A DNA stretch of 64,000 nucleotides. It comes from Tyto alba (taxonomy: Eukaryota > Chordata > Aves > Strigiformes > Tytonidae). The position numbers were made by a program, and so were the translations under genes. The stretch is from positions 18,533,107 through 18,597,106 of the forward strand of contig NW_024881322.1 of the NCBI RefSeq assembly GCF_018691265.1. The letters run 5' to 3'. Below the pieces are notes generated by a model. The model worked only from the letters and a program-made list of their open reading frames with translations. It was not told the DNA's origin and made no database searches. This document shows positions 15,737 through 27,790 of the stretch, piece after piece. The number at the start of each line of letters is the position of its first letter. The stretch's first letter is position 1.

Positions 15737-18700
15737 TCTGCTTCAATAATTTAAATAATAAAAATGAAGGAAAAAAAGGCCAGAACTCACCTGATCTTGA
15801 CAAAATCCCCCAATTGTTCTAAAAATTTTTGGCACTAACTACAGGTTGATTAAACATGAAGTACCTGAGTAAGATCCAACAACAGAACTGTTCTAGAAAA
15901 CGAGCTTATTTCAGATCTTCTACCAGCCATAAAGAAGGAAGGCATCAGTTTGATGACTTTTTCCTGACAGTGTACTGCCTTTGGATTTACTCTGACATTA
16001 TCTCATTTTGTGGGAGTCCTTCATTTAGAACATTTACTTGTCAAGAAATAATGGCATGGGTACTTCTCAGAGTTTCATTCTCTTCAGTAGACAAAAATAA
16101 AAAAGTTATGTCTGTTAATAAAAAAAAATAAGATTTTAATACAAATAATTAGATTTCCAATACATTTCCTTAAACAATATACAAACAGAACAAACCAAAA
16201 AGTAATGTAGTATACTTTGTTTTCAGTTTACCCTTAAAAGAAGAAGATAAATCCTTACTAGAGTGTTCAGTCTGCATATGCAAGCCTGCAACTTCCAAAG
16301 GTATTCTTCCCTTCAAAATCTAAAGTTATTTCTCTGTATCTCTACAGCTTCAGGATTTAGAAAAACAAAACCAGACATGAAATAATTACTGAATACCATG
16401 TCAGGAGTAAGAGTTACCATTTCAAAGAAAAATTTTCTAAATATTGGTTTCTTGCAAACCATTTCAACATTTGATACTTTTAGAAAAATACTGCTTTAGA
16501 AATAAAAATAACAAGTTCAAGTACTCATCCACTTGGGTGGGGGAAGGGGGAAAGGGAGAATGGGGAGATCATAACCAAGCATTTTATATTAAAGATCAAA
16601 CTCAAACTGGCACTAACTGAAATCAACTGACACCTCACTTCAGCTTGGCCAACGACAGCTTTTGGATATCTGCATGTATAAATACTTTCATCTATATTCG
16701 CATGAGTGATAAGATTATTTGGATCAAAAAAAACAAATAACATTTTAATTATTTGAACAGCATCAAAAAGTTTCAAGCCCAATTTTGATCATGCTTTTTG
16801 CAAGTCACCATTAAAGCCATCCAACATTTCTTACACAAGACCAAGTCTGGCTATTTGTCAGGAGAAATTAAAGTTTTATGCATAAAACCTGTACTTCGCC
16901 TTTGAGTTGTTCAAATGTGTATCTCCAAATTTCTCTCTTCACACTCATTCACAGATGCCGAGAGGAGTTAAATGAATCCCACATACATTCCAAATAACCT
17001 CTGTTGACTAACACCTCCATCTCTTAAAATTTAGCTTTTTGATATCCTGGATAAATCTGGCAGAAAAATCGACACTTGCTGGGAACACTTAAGGCATGTC
17101 TCCACAAGCAAAGTAACGTAGGGTGTGCACTGACTATTCCACCCAAACTTGTTTATGGACACACCTTTTTTATTCTAAAAACTCTAAAATAGCCACAGGT
17201 TCTTCAGCTCAATCCACGCACACAGAAACAACCCACACTCCATACTGGAAAAACCCTGCCACACAACAAATAAGTGGTTCAGTAGCTACTCCATACTTCT
17301 TTCCCTGCATAGGCAAATAGCACTTCCACATATGCAGAATTTATTGTATATCTGGCAAATTTTGGAGCTGAACTGGTATTTGCCAGCTGTCTGAAAAATT
17401 CCAAAATGAGTTGCAAATGATGAAAGCAACCATAAGAGTTATTTACATAACTCTAAAGTCCTCAAAATGACTGGGTCTAATGTATGGCATCCCTATTCTA
17501 TAAGGTATATGGGGATTAATCCGTCAGCACATTAGATTAAACGTTGCTTATAAAGGGAAAAAAACAGAGGTACTACCTTTCCAGAAGCTTGATTTAATAG
17601 AGGAAAATTAATGAGAAACAGTTTATCTTAAAAACAAAACAAAAAAAAAAACCAAGCCAAAACAAACAAACAAAACAACAAAGAACCCAAAAAAACTCCA
17701 CCATCCTCCAGTGGAAACAAAAATCAGCTCCCTTAGGCTGTGGAAGAGAACAAATAGTAAAGCTTTAGGACCAATTATTGTCCCACAGTTTCAAAGCAGT
17801 AACAGATTTAACACCAGTAATGATTTAACTATTTTAAAAATAAAATGGCATATGTCAATCTCTTCTTCCAACAGTTAAACAGTAGATTTAACATTGCAGT
17901 AAACACATTAGTAATAAATACTCACTAGAAAGATGGCACAAACTAATAGACATATAGCTAGAAGGACTTATCACAAATGACAGATTATATGCTGTTCCAG
18001 GTTATAAATTGTATCATTAAAAAGAGACAATAACTTAATGAGTTTGATACGTTTACCATGGTATAGTTTCACAGGTAAATCAAGCATCTGTAACGTACAT
18101 CTGCCTGATTTCTGATAGAAGCAGCAAACTGAATTGCATCTCTAGAATTTTTATCTTACTTAGTAAAAAATTAAATCAGACAACTACACACCAAAAATAT
18201 AAAGCTTATCAGATTCACTCCCATTAAGAAACATAGAAAGGAAACCAGCTCATGTTAAAAAAAAAATAAATTATTATATACAAGTCATAAGATTTTAATT
18301 TCCTTCCTTTCAAATACTTTGATTCTTTAAATTATATCTGATGGCTTTGGGATTTAAACTGAACATGCAGGCTGTGAAAAAGAGAATGGATGGCAGGAAA
18401 AACTGAACCAACCACATAAAAGGCAGAATGGGAAGGAGCCAGATACAACAAAAACTGACAAGGAAATAGGCCTGGTTCTAGATTTGAAAATAAGTTAAAA
18501 GTATAAAGAAATCACACCCTCCTGCAAAGATTTATTTCAGTTCACATCTTAGAAAGCCTAGGATGTGGACTGCAATTTGTACTATTTTGCTTGCATGATT
18601 ACACATACAACACCATTTAAGCAGGCACCAAAAAAAGAAAACTAATAGCAAATTCTGAAGTTCTTCTGCAATTGTGTATCAAGGAAGTCTTTATTTGCAC

Positions 18701-19986
18701 ACAGTAAAGCATCAGTTTTATCTCATTTGTTAATGAAATCAAATCTATCCAAATTAGAAGCTTTGGAAGGACTACATCACATTTTCAACAAATTACACTC
18801 ACATCATTACATTGTTATTTTTATTCACAGCATTCAGAACATGCTCAGTATCTATCTAGATTTCCAAATGGCCTTCTCACCTTAAAAGTACTACTGATTT
18901 TACCATTAGAAAAGGAAGCATAGTATGCATTATAAGTCATTCCAAGACAATAGTTTTTTTCACAAATTGAGCAGAGGCACTATTATTGGAAAAACCTACA
19001 TCCAAACTTCAGCCAGGTAACCAAAACATTCCTAAAATATGGGCATGACCCACATTAATCTGGGGGGCGTTTGTTTGTTTACAATTTTTTTTGGACAGAA
19101 CAGGGACATTAACAGACATCCTCTTCTCTCCCAATATTTTTTTAGATGACAACAATTTACAAGTGTGTGGTTAAGTAATAAGTTAAATATTTAAGAATTA
19201 CTTCCTTCTTTACTATTTTTAAAAGCAGCTTAATTTGTCAATGTTATATGCAAACTGCACTTTTCACTCTTCCTGAGTTGCCTCTACCCAAGTTTACTAG
19301 AGCTACACTTTTTAATTCAGAATATATATTCCAACTATAACACTGGAGGTAGTTTTCTCACTTTGACCAAGGATCCAGACACCTCAGGTCCACAGCCTGA
19401 CACCTCTCAGTGGAAATCCAGGCGCCCAACCAGAAACAGCCAGTAACAAACTACTTACTACTATCAGTTACAAAAAACAGCATTGTCACTACCACGTTTT
19501 AGAGGGCTTCTTGGAGATCAACAGAACCTACTCTCTCCTCCAACAAATTTCACTCTTTGGTTTCACCTCATCCATAAATAGACATACACTGCATCATCCC
19601 CAAATCTTTAACTGATCTCTGTGAGAGCAGATAGAATGCCTATTTAATAATTCTGTACATTGTCTTCCCTTTAATCTTTAGGTCAACAAAACTCTTGGGC
19701 ATATACTCAGAGGTAAAACCAAATTCAAGCACACTGCTAACTTGTAACCAACGTTTTTATCCTTCCCCTGTGAAATACCTCTCCCTGTTTTGCATCCATT
19801 TTATTCAAAGTTTTTCTTTGTCTCACCTTCCTTCCTCCCAGACATAGCAGTTTAACTGATAAACTTCAGTTAAGCAATGTCAGTACTGGAGTAATTCATC
19901 CATTTCAAGACTGACTTAGCCACTCTAGAACAGTTGTACTAGTCATATACATAGATGCTAGATGTATAGATACATTTATAGATACA

Positions 19987-20004
19987 GACAGCATAGATGC
20001 TGTC
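19987..20004. repeat. Short perfect inverted repeat
   Basis: GACAGCAT and ATGCTGTC face each other across a 2-bp spacer, at the end of a tract of ATAGATAC/TAGATG-like words. It is probably a by-product of tetranucleotide-rich sequence. Confidence 0.55.
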
Positions 20005-21359
20005 TTCAGTCAGACACCATCTGAGCCCAGCACTGCTCTCCATGGACCTTGCATGAATAGAAAGTTGGTAGCAGTTTTAACATTAGAATAAGCCTTTCGT
20101 TATGTCCTGCAGCTTCTGTTAACATGGGTCTTGTTCGCTAATGTAAGTATTATTCAGACACCTCATCAAGTCATTAACAACTGTATTTACAGTACATAGT
20201 CCATTTAATCCACTTTTTTTAAAATCTGGTAAACTCAATTTTTTTGGATAGGCAATTCTGTAAAAATTATCTGCTTGACTCAGTATAGCTTAGCAAAGGC
20301 CAGGTCCTGTTCCTGAGATTTCCAGCATCCCTGCTCGGGAAAACTTTATTTCCCCTTAAGTTTCACAGACACCTCTCCTCAAGTCAGATATGCATCTATA
20401 AGCACTAACTGTAGAATCACAGAACTTTCAGATTACAGCCAACATTAAAGTTTCCCACAGCACTTTTGCTCAAATACAATGTAAAGTAAATATTTATTAA
20501 ATATGCCTTGTCAGTATTGCAGCCATTTTAAAAAAATAACTCTCACCATTCAATAACATGAATATAGTACCATCATCTTAAATTGTTCAGCATTCTATCT
20601 GTGAACATATCAAATTGTATACATGATATATGGAGCTAAAGAAATCTTGCAAATGGTAACAAAACCAGATTTTTTTTTACTAATTTCGAAAGGAATTTTA
20701 GAGTACACCAACTTTTCTGGAAACATTGTTGGAGTGCACTAGATGCTAGATGTAACTTATTCCAACATAAACTGCTTTACAGAATATGGCAGTTTGCTTC
20801 AATAATGCACTACAAAAATTCCCTTCTCACTAAACCAGAGTTTCTTTGCAGGTAAGCATAAGTGCAGGAATATATTTACATTTCACCTATGGATGTTGCA
20901 ATGTTACAGAACAAACACAAACCCATCTGAATATGTATCTTCAACAAAAACACCGTATTTCAGCTTGTTGGCAATTCTAGCAAGAGAGGAAAAAAAATAG
21001 AGCAGGGAAAAAAAAAAAAAAAACCACACACCACAACAAATTGAGCTTGATTTCAAATCTGTCCTACGTTTACACGCTACCACTTTAGCTCATTTTAAAC
21101 TGAGAAAAGACATTTTATGACCTTGTGATGATGCAGGTTTTCAGGGTCTGTCACTTTTCAGGCTGAAATTACATATTTAAAAAAACTCTGACTTTTTTTT
21201 TACCCCCAATTTTTGTCCTAAATTAAAATCTTAAATTTTTCCAGAGTTCACGACAAAAACAGCTGTTGGCATCTCATGGAACATTTTAGTGTCATAGATT
21301 TCTCCACAGGTAGTTTAACGTTAATTGTTACCTTCATTCCTCATGGAGACAGAGGGGGG

Positions 21360-21413
21360 AAAAAAAAAAAAAAAAAAAAAAAAAAATTATTTTCCCTCTT
21401 TTTTTTTTTTTTT
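21360..21413. repeat. Poly-A/poly-T inverted homopolymer pair
   Basis: A run of about 27 adenines (21360-21386) is followed 12 bases later by 15 thymines (21399-21413). The pair could fold into an A/T hairpin and is prone to slippage. It lies in EZH2 intron 1, near its CpG-island end. Confidence 0.85.
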
Positions 21414-23308
21414 GATAAATGAAACTCCACAACAAGAAGTGTAACATTTTTGATGTAACGATCTTAAAGCCAGTACTTGATAAAGCACTAACTCTTGAAG
21501 TTAAAAACATTCGACACGTCCCACAAAACTTTTGGTTGGTATCTCCTAAAATACTGGAAGCATGCTTTCTGAAAGATTCTGCAGATGTTAAATATTCACA
21601 TCTTAATAATCTAAAGTGAGAGTAGTTATAGTACACTACGTACAAGTAATTCTCACCCCTCTGAAGATGCTTTACTGTTACCACAAATAAACATTCCCCA
21701 GACACAATGAATGACCTTTTGATTTTTATAAATCACAGTAAGAATCTGAGCATGCCAACCCCTAACAAAAGATGAACCTATCTATGATGTAATCCCAATT
21801 TAGAAGTGAAGATTACACTAAAAATGCTGGTAAAACTCTTAATTGAAATCTGTATTAGTAAGAACCAAACTCACAATAGCTGAAACTACAGTTGCTAGAC
21901 TTAATCAAAGACAAACCTATCCTCCAACAATTAAACAACCTGTTCAAACTGTTACATGTTCCTTATTACAGGGAGTGAGAATCTGAACTTCCAGCTCTGT
22001 AGCTAAAAGAAAAAAAAACTTTTATCGAGCTCTAGTAAAATAAGGATAGTGCTTTGAAAGTTAGAAATAAGTATCTTGAGTAATGTGTAAGTTTACGATC
22101 CTATTCCTACTGCATCTGTGCACAGACTGATTTTCTTTTGTCTGCTAACAATTTCTGAATCACCACGCATAACACCCGTTAACGTCAAATATGTACACGT
22201 GATGCCACAACACACCGATTTCTTCACCTTTACCCAACCATACATTCGTCGCCCAGGGACAGCTCTGCCCAGTACCCTCCTTCACACCTCTCCCCATACC
22301 CTCGTTTCAGAGAGTGCTCTGTATACCCCTGCTTGGCGACATTAGAGCCGAGGAAAAAAAAAAAAAAGAAAAGAAAAAAACCACAGGATTTCCAGCTCCC
22401 TACGAACTTTCTCGCGGCGCTCTGGATCGCACCATGCCCTTAATGACTGGGAAGTTCGCCGGAGCCACCCCCTCTCCCCCTCAGGCTCCTTCCCTGACCC
22501 AGGAACCTGCGAGGCCAGAGGCGGGCGGGCGGCGAGCCCCCAGACCGGCGCCGGTCTCCCCGCCAGGCGGGTGCGGACAGGCCCCCGCCCCGCCCCCCCA
22601 GCGCCAGTTCCCGGGTGGGCCGAGCACACTCGAGACCGGAGCGGTCCCGTCCGAGCCCCCACGGGAGCCCGCCTCGGCGCGGGGGGGGTGGGACAGCTTC
22701 CCACCGCTCTCCTCACGGGTTTCTGGGCCGGGCGCTCCGGGACCTCGCCCGGCGTGCGTTCAGGCACACGCACCCCCCTACACCCGCCACCCAGCCCTGC
22801 CCGAAACGCCCGCCGCCCCACGCAGCCGGCAGCGACGGGGAGGAGGGGAAGGAAACCGCCGGCTCTTCCCGGTCCTCCCTCTCCTCCCCCGCCCGCCGCC
22901 TCCCCCCCCCCCCCCCCCCCCCGCCCGCTCGGGGGGAGGGACGAGGAGCTCGCCCCCAGCCCGGGGCTGAGCTCCGCCAGACGCGGAGCGGAACGGGAGC
23001 CGTCGGCCGGGATGGACGGAGCCAACTTAGACAAAGGGCACTTCAGACTCCATGTCTTCCCCCCCCCCCGCCTCCCCGGTTGTCAGGGCCGGCAGCCCGC
23101 GTATCGCGTCCCCTCCCCTCCCCCCGCGCGGGAAGGGGCCGGGAAGCGGCGGCCGCTCCCCGGGAGCCGTCGCCCGGCGGCTGCCCCCTCCTCCCTTTCC
23201 CCCCCCCGCTTCTTCCCCCCCCACCACCGCCAAGGCGGCCGGTTATAAAGAGCCGTTCCCGGTGCCAACGCCCCGGGCCCGCGAGGTGCCGCTCACTCGC
23301 TCACTCAC

Positions 23309-23420
23309 CCGCCCGCCCGCCCGCCCCGGCCTCACGCCGCCGCCAGCTCCGCGCCGCTCTCCCGCCCGCCCTCAGCCTCCCGGCGGCCGGATTCACCCTC
23401 CCGGACCGAGCGCCAAACGC
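23309..23420 (-). other. EZH2: EZH2 non-coding exon 1 (predicted)
   Basis: On the minus strand, ATTGGGCCGCCGCGTTTGGC followed by GCTCGGTCCGG closely resembles what I recall of the start of human EZH2 exon 1. Transcription therefore probably begins within or just downstream of this block, near 23400-23435. I place the exon end at the best donor, GTGAGT starting at 23308 after a GCGGGCGG context. Other weak GT sites in this GC-rich run exist, so the 3' limit could differ by tens of bases. The exon contributes only 5' UTR. Confidence 0.55.
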
Positions 23421-23508
23421 GGCGGCCCAATCGGCGTCGCGCTCATTGGCGAGCGCTGAGCACCGCCCCCATTGGATGGACGCGGACGGGGGCGCCTCCG
23501 GCACCAAT
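23410..23508 (-). promoter_or_regulatory. EZH2: EZH2 core promoter: E2F site and four CCAAT boxes
   Basis: TTTGGCGC on the minus strand (23417-23410) is an exact E2F consensus. Four CCAAT/ATTGG boxes follow within 82 bp at 23427-23431, 23445-23449, 23471-23475 and 23504-23508, in both orientations. E2F plus multiple NF-Y boxes without a TATA box is the layout of cell-cycle-induced promoters, and EZH2 is an established E2F target. Farther upstream at 23775-23780 and 23785-23790 are TTTGAA and TTCGAA, matching CHR-type words, but their distance from the start site makes a CHR role uncertain. Confidence 0.8.
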
Positions 23509-25158
23509 CAGGCGCGGGGGGGGGCGGGGAGAAGGGCGGGACCTCTCGCCCCACGTGCGGAGGGGGAGGGTGAGGGGGGGTGAACTCTTTGTTCTCGCGC
23601 TGGCCGCGGGGGACTGGAGGCGGGGGTCGGCGCTTCCCTCCCCAGCCCCTCCGCGACATGGCGGCCCCCGCGCTGGAAACCCTCCGGCCGCCTTCACGCC
23701 GGAGGGAGGGGGAAGGAGGGAGGTGAGGGGATCGGTGGGCGCGGGGCGGGGCCGCGCCGCTCGGCGCTGCCGAGTTTGAATCAGTTCGAAAGTGGGAGCC
23801 GTTAACAGCCCCAACGGTCCCGCCGCTGCGCGCGCCGGAGGGCGGGGGGGGGGGGGGGGTGGGGTGCGCAGGCCTGTGGGGGGTTCGCCGGCTCTGGGCC
23901 GGGCTGAGGGCAGACGGGCTGCGCCTCACGCCGCTCCCCGCCGCCCCTGCGGATGTCGCATGCCTGACTCACTTCCCAGAGCTGCGTGAGGCGCCCGCGT
24001 CCTTTGACCTTTACTTACCCAAATGTTACTGGTATCGGCCTTTTTATTTTGTGTGTGGTTTGGGTTTGGGGGTTTTTTTTGAGCGTTATACCGTTCCCCT
24101 TGGCTTTCTCCGCCGAGCTGCACCCCGAGTGGTTTCCCCACTGTGAAAGCCCTGCCCTACCCTGCCGTGGCAGTGGTAATAAATCACAGCAGCAGCAAGG
24201 TGTCCACATCTGGCTTGGATCATGTTGCTTGTTATGTGCTGTCTCCAGGCTCTGAGGTTGCTATCAGTTTTCCCTCATTTCTAGTCTGTGAGACATGCTC
24301 ATCAATCTTGTTGCCCAGGTTGTGTTTAAACCTTGAGGATTGTGCTCCTTTAGTCCACTGATATCTCGCTCTTTGGTCACTCCAACCGTTTTTCATCTTC
24401 AGCGGTGAAAAGTAAAATTGTGCAGATAAGTTTCCTAACGGGGACTTTGGCCTTCCCTTGTAAGTGTATCCCTTTCCTGCGCATCCTGCCTTGAGCGCTG
24501 CTTCAGAGGCGCAGGGGAGCACGAGCCGCACCCTTGCTTCAACAGCTTGTTCCTGTCATCCTTCCTGACCAAATAATCAGCTCCCCTCTCCTTTGCAAAT
24601 ACCTTGGTCCGTCTTCAGGGTTGAAGTTCCGCAAGCAGGCAGCAGCCACCGTCATGAGGTCCGGAGTGATAGAAGTCTCTTGCAGGGGAAATTAATCACA
24701 AGTGCAACCTCGTTCCCAAATCGTGCAGTTGGCTTACATGTCAAATGAGGCTCAGTGTTATTCTACCTAAATGTGGTGTGCTTGTGTGCTTTTATAGGCT
24801 CTTTCTATATGTAAGTACTTAATATTTCCAAACTTCATCACATATTAGACTTGCAACGAGATCTTAAGAGTGGGCATTCCTACACCGTATGTTCTTTATT
24901 TACCTCATGGCCTTGAAAAGGGGTTTCTACTAGTAGCTTATTTTCATTTTAAATCTCTGGGGGTTTGTGAGTTAAGAGCAAAAAATGCGCCACAGAAATT
25001 ATTTCCTCTTACAGTTTACATGTCATACCATGTTAGACTGCCATACCCTTCCTCTCATTCCAGTGGAGTGGCTGAAACTGGAAGATTACATTAAAATTAC
25101 CACATTTGCAAAATAGCTGAATTTCCAGAAATTACTAATATTTGAATCTATTCTGCCC

Positions 25159-25190
25159 CAAAATGGCTGCCACCACCAAAATGGCTACCC
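25159..25190 (+). promoter_or_regulatory. Tandem YY1-like motifs
   Basis: Two copies of CAAAATGGCT, 18 bp apart and both on the plus strand, match the AAnATGGC core bound by YY1. Each is followed by a C-rich trinucleotide (GCC, ACC). Whether they are bound is unknown; the motif is short, but duplication in the same orientation makes chance less likely. Confidence 0.35.
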
Positions 25191-27579
25191 AGTCCCTTCA
25201 CAACTTAGAGTTTGTAATTTGATTGTTAGAATTGTACTTCATGGGATCTGGTTTTAGTCAGCAAGTATAAATAATCATGGCTGAATGAGCACAGGACAAC
25301 GTAATATAAGAGGTACAATCAGCCACAAGGTGGAAAAATCTGTGTTGTACAGCCTACCCTGTGAACTAGACCTCAGCACAGATTGCTTCATTTTTCTCTG
25401 TGGCACAGGAGATTATTCATCTGTTATACCTGAAACTAATGCTTACTAGAAAATTAAACGTGTTTTGAACAGTTGCTCTTTCTCCTTTGTGTTGTAGCAG
25501 AACAACCTGTCCACCAAGGCTCCATTCTAGGCTCTTAAAGCAATGAGCTCCTCAGCAAGGAACTCCATTAGGTGCCAAATTTCTGATCAGTCATACAAGC
25601 TGTCTCAAACAACAAGGAGAATTTTAGCAGCTGCTTTTTTCCGCACACAGCGGTTTAATGTAGCAACGAGCTTCATACAGACTTTCTGTTTTCACAGAGT
25701 AAACCACCAAAGTGGTTTTCTGTTTCTGCTGTCTTTTCGTGATGACAGAACACCGATTTGAACAACTATGTGCCTTCTGCAGAGGCATTCTGACCAGATC
25801 TATAGGCAAAAGTAGTACAAAAATTTTTTAAAATATTTAAAATCTGGTATTTTGAGGAGTCGTTCTGAAAGGAGTGAATTCTGATGGCAGACTGGAATAG
25901 TGATTTTGAGAAAAGTAGCTAATGTTGAAGAAATATATATGTATTACATGACAATGAAAATAAAATCAGACTCGGGAGGAAAAAAGTACCAGATTTGTTT
26001 TAGACCCTTCTGGAGTTGTTGAAAGCTTTTGCCTTTTTTTATCGCTAACGCATTGTAGAATAGCTTTTTCCATGTTCCCAACACATGAAAGAAACATGTA
26101 TGTTCATGTTGTATGTACGACTAAAATGGTAGAGTAAGGATTTGTCAGTGCTAGATCACTAACATCAATTAGACATAAAAATAATTGTTTAACAGCATCA
26201 CAGGATATTCCTAACTCTGCTTACATTGGTGTGGACATATGTGCCTCTCTTCACCCTTTAAAGAAATGGCCTTTGAATACGGAAAAAGAGAGGTCCAGTG
26301 CTACAAAGCAAAATTGATAGTTAGGTGTTTTCTTTTAAAGATTTTTGACATCTCAGATGAAGTGGTATTTCCAAAGCACAGATTATTCTTTATGCGTTAT
26401 CCTGATGATTTCCTTTCAGTCAGAATCACAGAGTGTTTCTTCCATCTGGCTGGGGGAACCAAGCAAGACCAGTCAGGGAACTGCCTTAGCCTGAAATAAC
26501 CACAGGTGTTGGCCCATCTTCGCTAAGGAGAAGCAGAGCTAGGCTGCCCCCACCCTTGGCAGCCCTGAGCAGGCATGACAGTAGCTGCATCTGTAATTCT
26601 TGTAGATAAGCTTGTGACTTGCTGATCGCATTGTTGCTTTCCTTTGTGCTTCAAGATCGCACCGTAAGGAAGCTGTGTGCAGCTTTTGGGTGGGTCTCCT
26701 CTGTGGCGCAGTCTGGTGGACTTCGTGTATTAGTTACGCAGCCTTGAAAGGTTTAGTCTAGTTGCTTGTGAGCTCAGTTGCCCCGTGGTGGAGAGAAGAA
26801 GGATGCACACTCTGTCCTTGTGATACCTACCACAAGCAAAGCCTGTAGTGCTGCAAATAATATTTCATCCAGCAAGCCACTTAGGAACATGGTCTTTGTT
26901 TCTTTGTTAGTTTTGGATTGGTTTGTTTGTTCTTTTGTTGTTTTGGTTTGGTTTTTTTTCAGTATTTTATTTTTTTAAAAAGAACATATTCCATTTCCAT
27001 GTCTGTTTTTGTAGATGTAATTCCATACACTACTCATTCAGTTCATAATACTAATCTGTACTTTCCCTGATACCTTGGCTGGCTGTGTGGCTTGCATTCT
27101 GCATTTTAGTCCACGTGAATGTGGTAAGATTTTACAAAATGTTTACATACATAGAAACATATATACAGCCTAAAAGAATATGTCTGTAATAGAATTAAAC
27201 TGTTACACGCTGCAGTGTTTGCACAGAAGTCAGCACATACCCTTTTAAGAGTTGGCCTCTTGTTACATTATTATAAAAAAAGCGGTTCTTTTGTGTTAAC
27301 TTTTTTTAAAAATGACTGTTTTGTAACTAGACATTTCAAGATCAACTATGTTTAAAGATGTTTTTCCATTAATATCTGAATGGTACTTATGGGCCGGTTT
27401 CTCTAAAACAAATGCAACTGTATGTCCTCTTCCACCAAACCTTTCTGACCTCTTTTTTTTTTCTTCCCCATTTGCCATATGCTTCTCTGTAGAATTGAAT
27501 TTAATAATCAGATAATCAGCCAACATAATTTTGGACGTAGTGGCCATTAGGCTAGATGAGGAGAGCAAGGAGCCAAGTC

Positions 27580-27790
27580 ACGGCAAGGCATAGCACGGAC
27601 CTGATGTTTTTCAACCCTGCCAGGTCTCCTGCTGGGCCCCCAGCACCCTGCCCTGCCCTGCGCTGCTTCTCACCCCGGTGCCAGCTGGTGCTGCAGGCCC
27701 AGCCCTTGCGGTGCTGCCTCGGCCCCGGGCCGGCGGGCTGAGGAGGGCCAGCGGCGCAGACCCACAGCTGAAGGGGCTCTGAAGGAGGTG
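27580..27790. other. Isolated GC-rich patch upstream of EZH2
   Basis: Roughly 200 bp of GC-rich sequence with clustered CpG around 27700-27760, lying about 4 kb upstream of EZH2. A donor-like GTGAGA occurs on the minus strand near 27674-27679. No repeat family or protein domain is recognised. It may be a small regulatory CpG patch, a non-coding exon or an old GC-rich insertion. Confidence 0.35.

Larger units (their letters stand above)
22430..23990. promoter_or_regulatory. EZH2: CpG island at the EZH2 5' end
   Basis: About 1.5 kb of very GC-rich, CpG-dense sequence sharply bounded by AT-rich DNA. It includes a C-run of about 21 (22902-22922), a G-run of about 16 (23844-23859), many GGGCGG-type boxes and a CACGTG E-box (23552-23557). 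It holds the EZH2 first exon and core promoter. A TTATAAAG element on the plus strand (23241-23248) and a YY1-type ACATGGCGGC (23656-23665) might serve divergent plus-strand transcription. The long overlapping open frames on both strands here are expected from GC-rich, stop-poor sequence and show no protein family. Confidence 0.9.

Noticed and set aside
20412..20460. Reverse-strand CR1 remnant starting GAATCACAGAAC
   Set aside because: Only about a dozen bases resemble CR1; the following sequence does not continue the match.
22314..23989. Several 60-320-residue open frames on both strands in the CpG island
   Set aside because: They overlap each other in several frames, are rich in Pro, Arg, Gly and Ala, and contain no domain. 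This is expected from stop-poor GC-rich promoter DNA.
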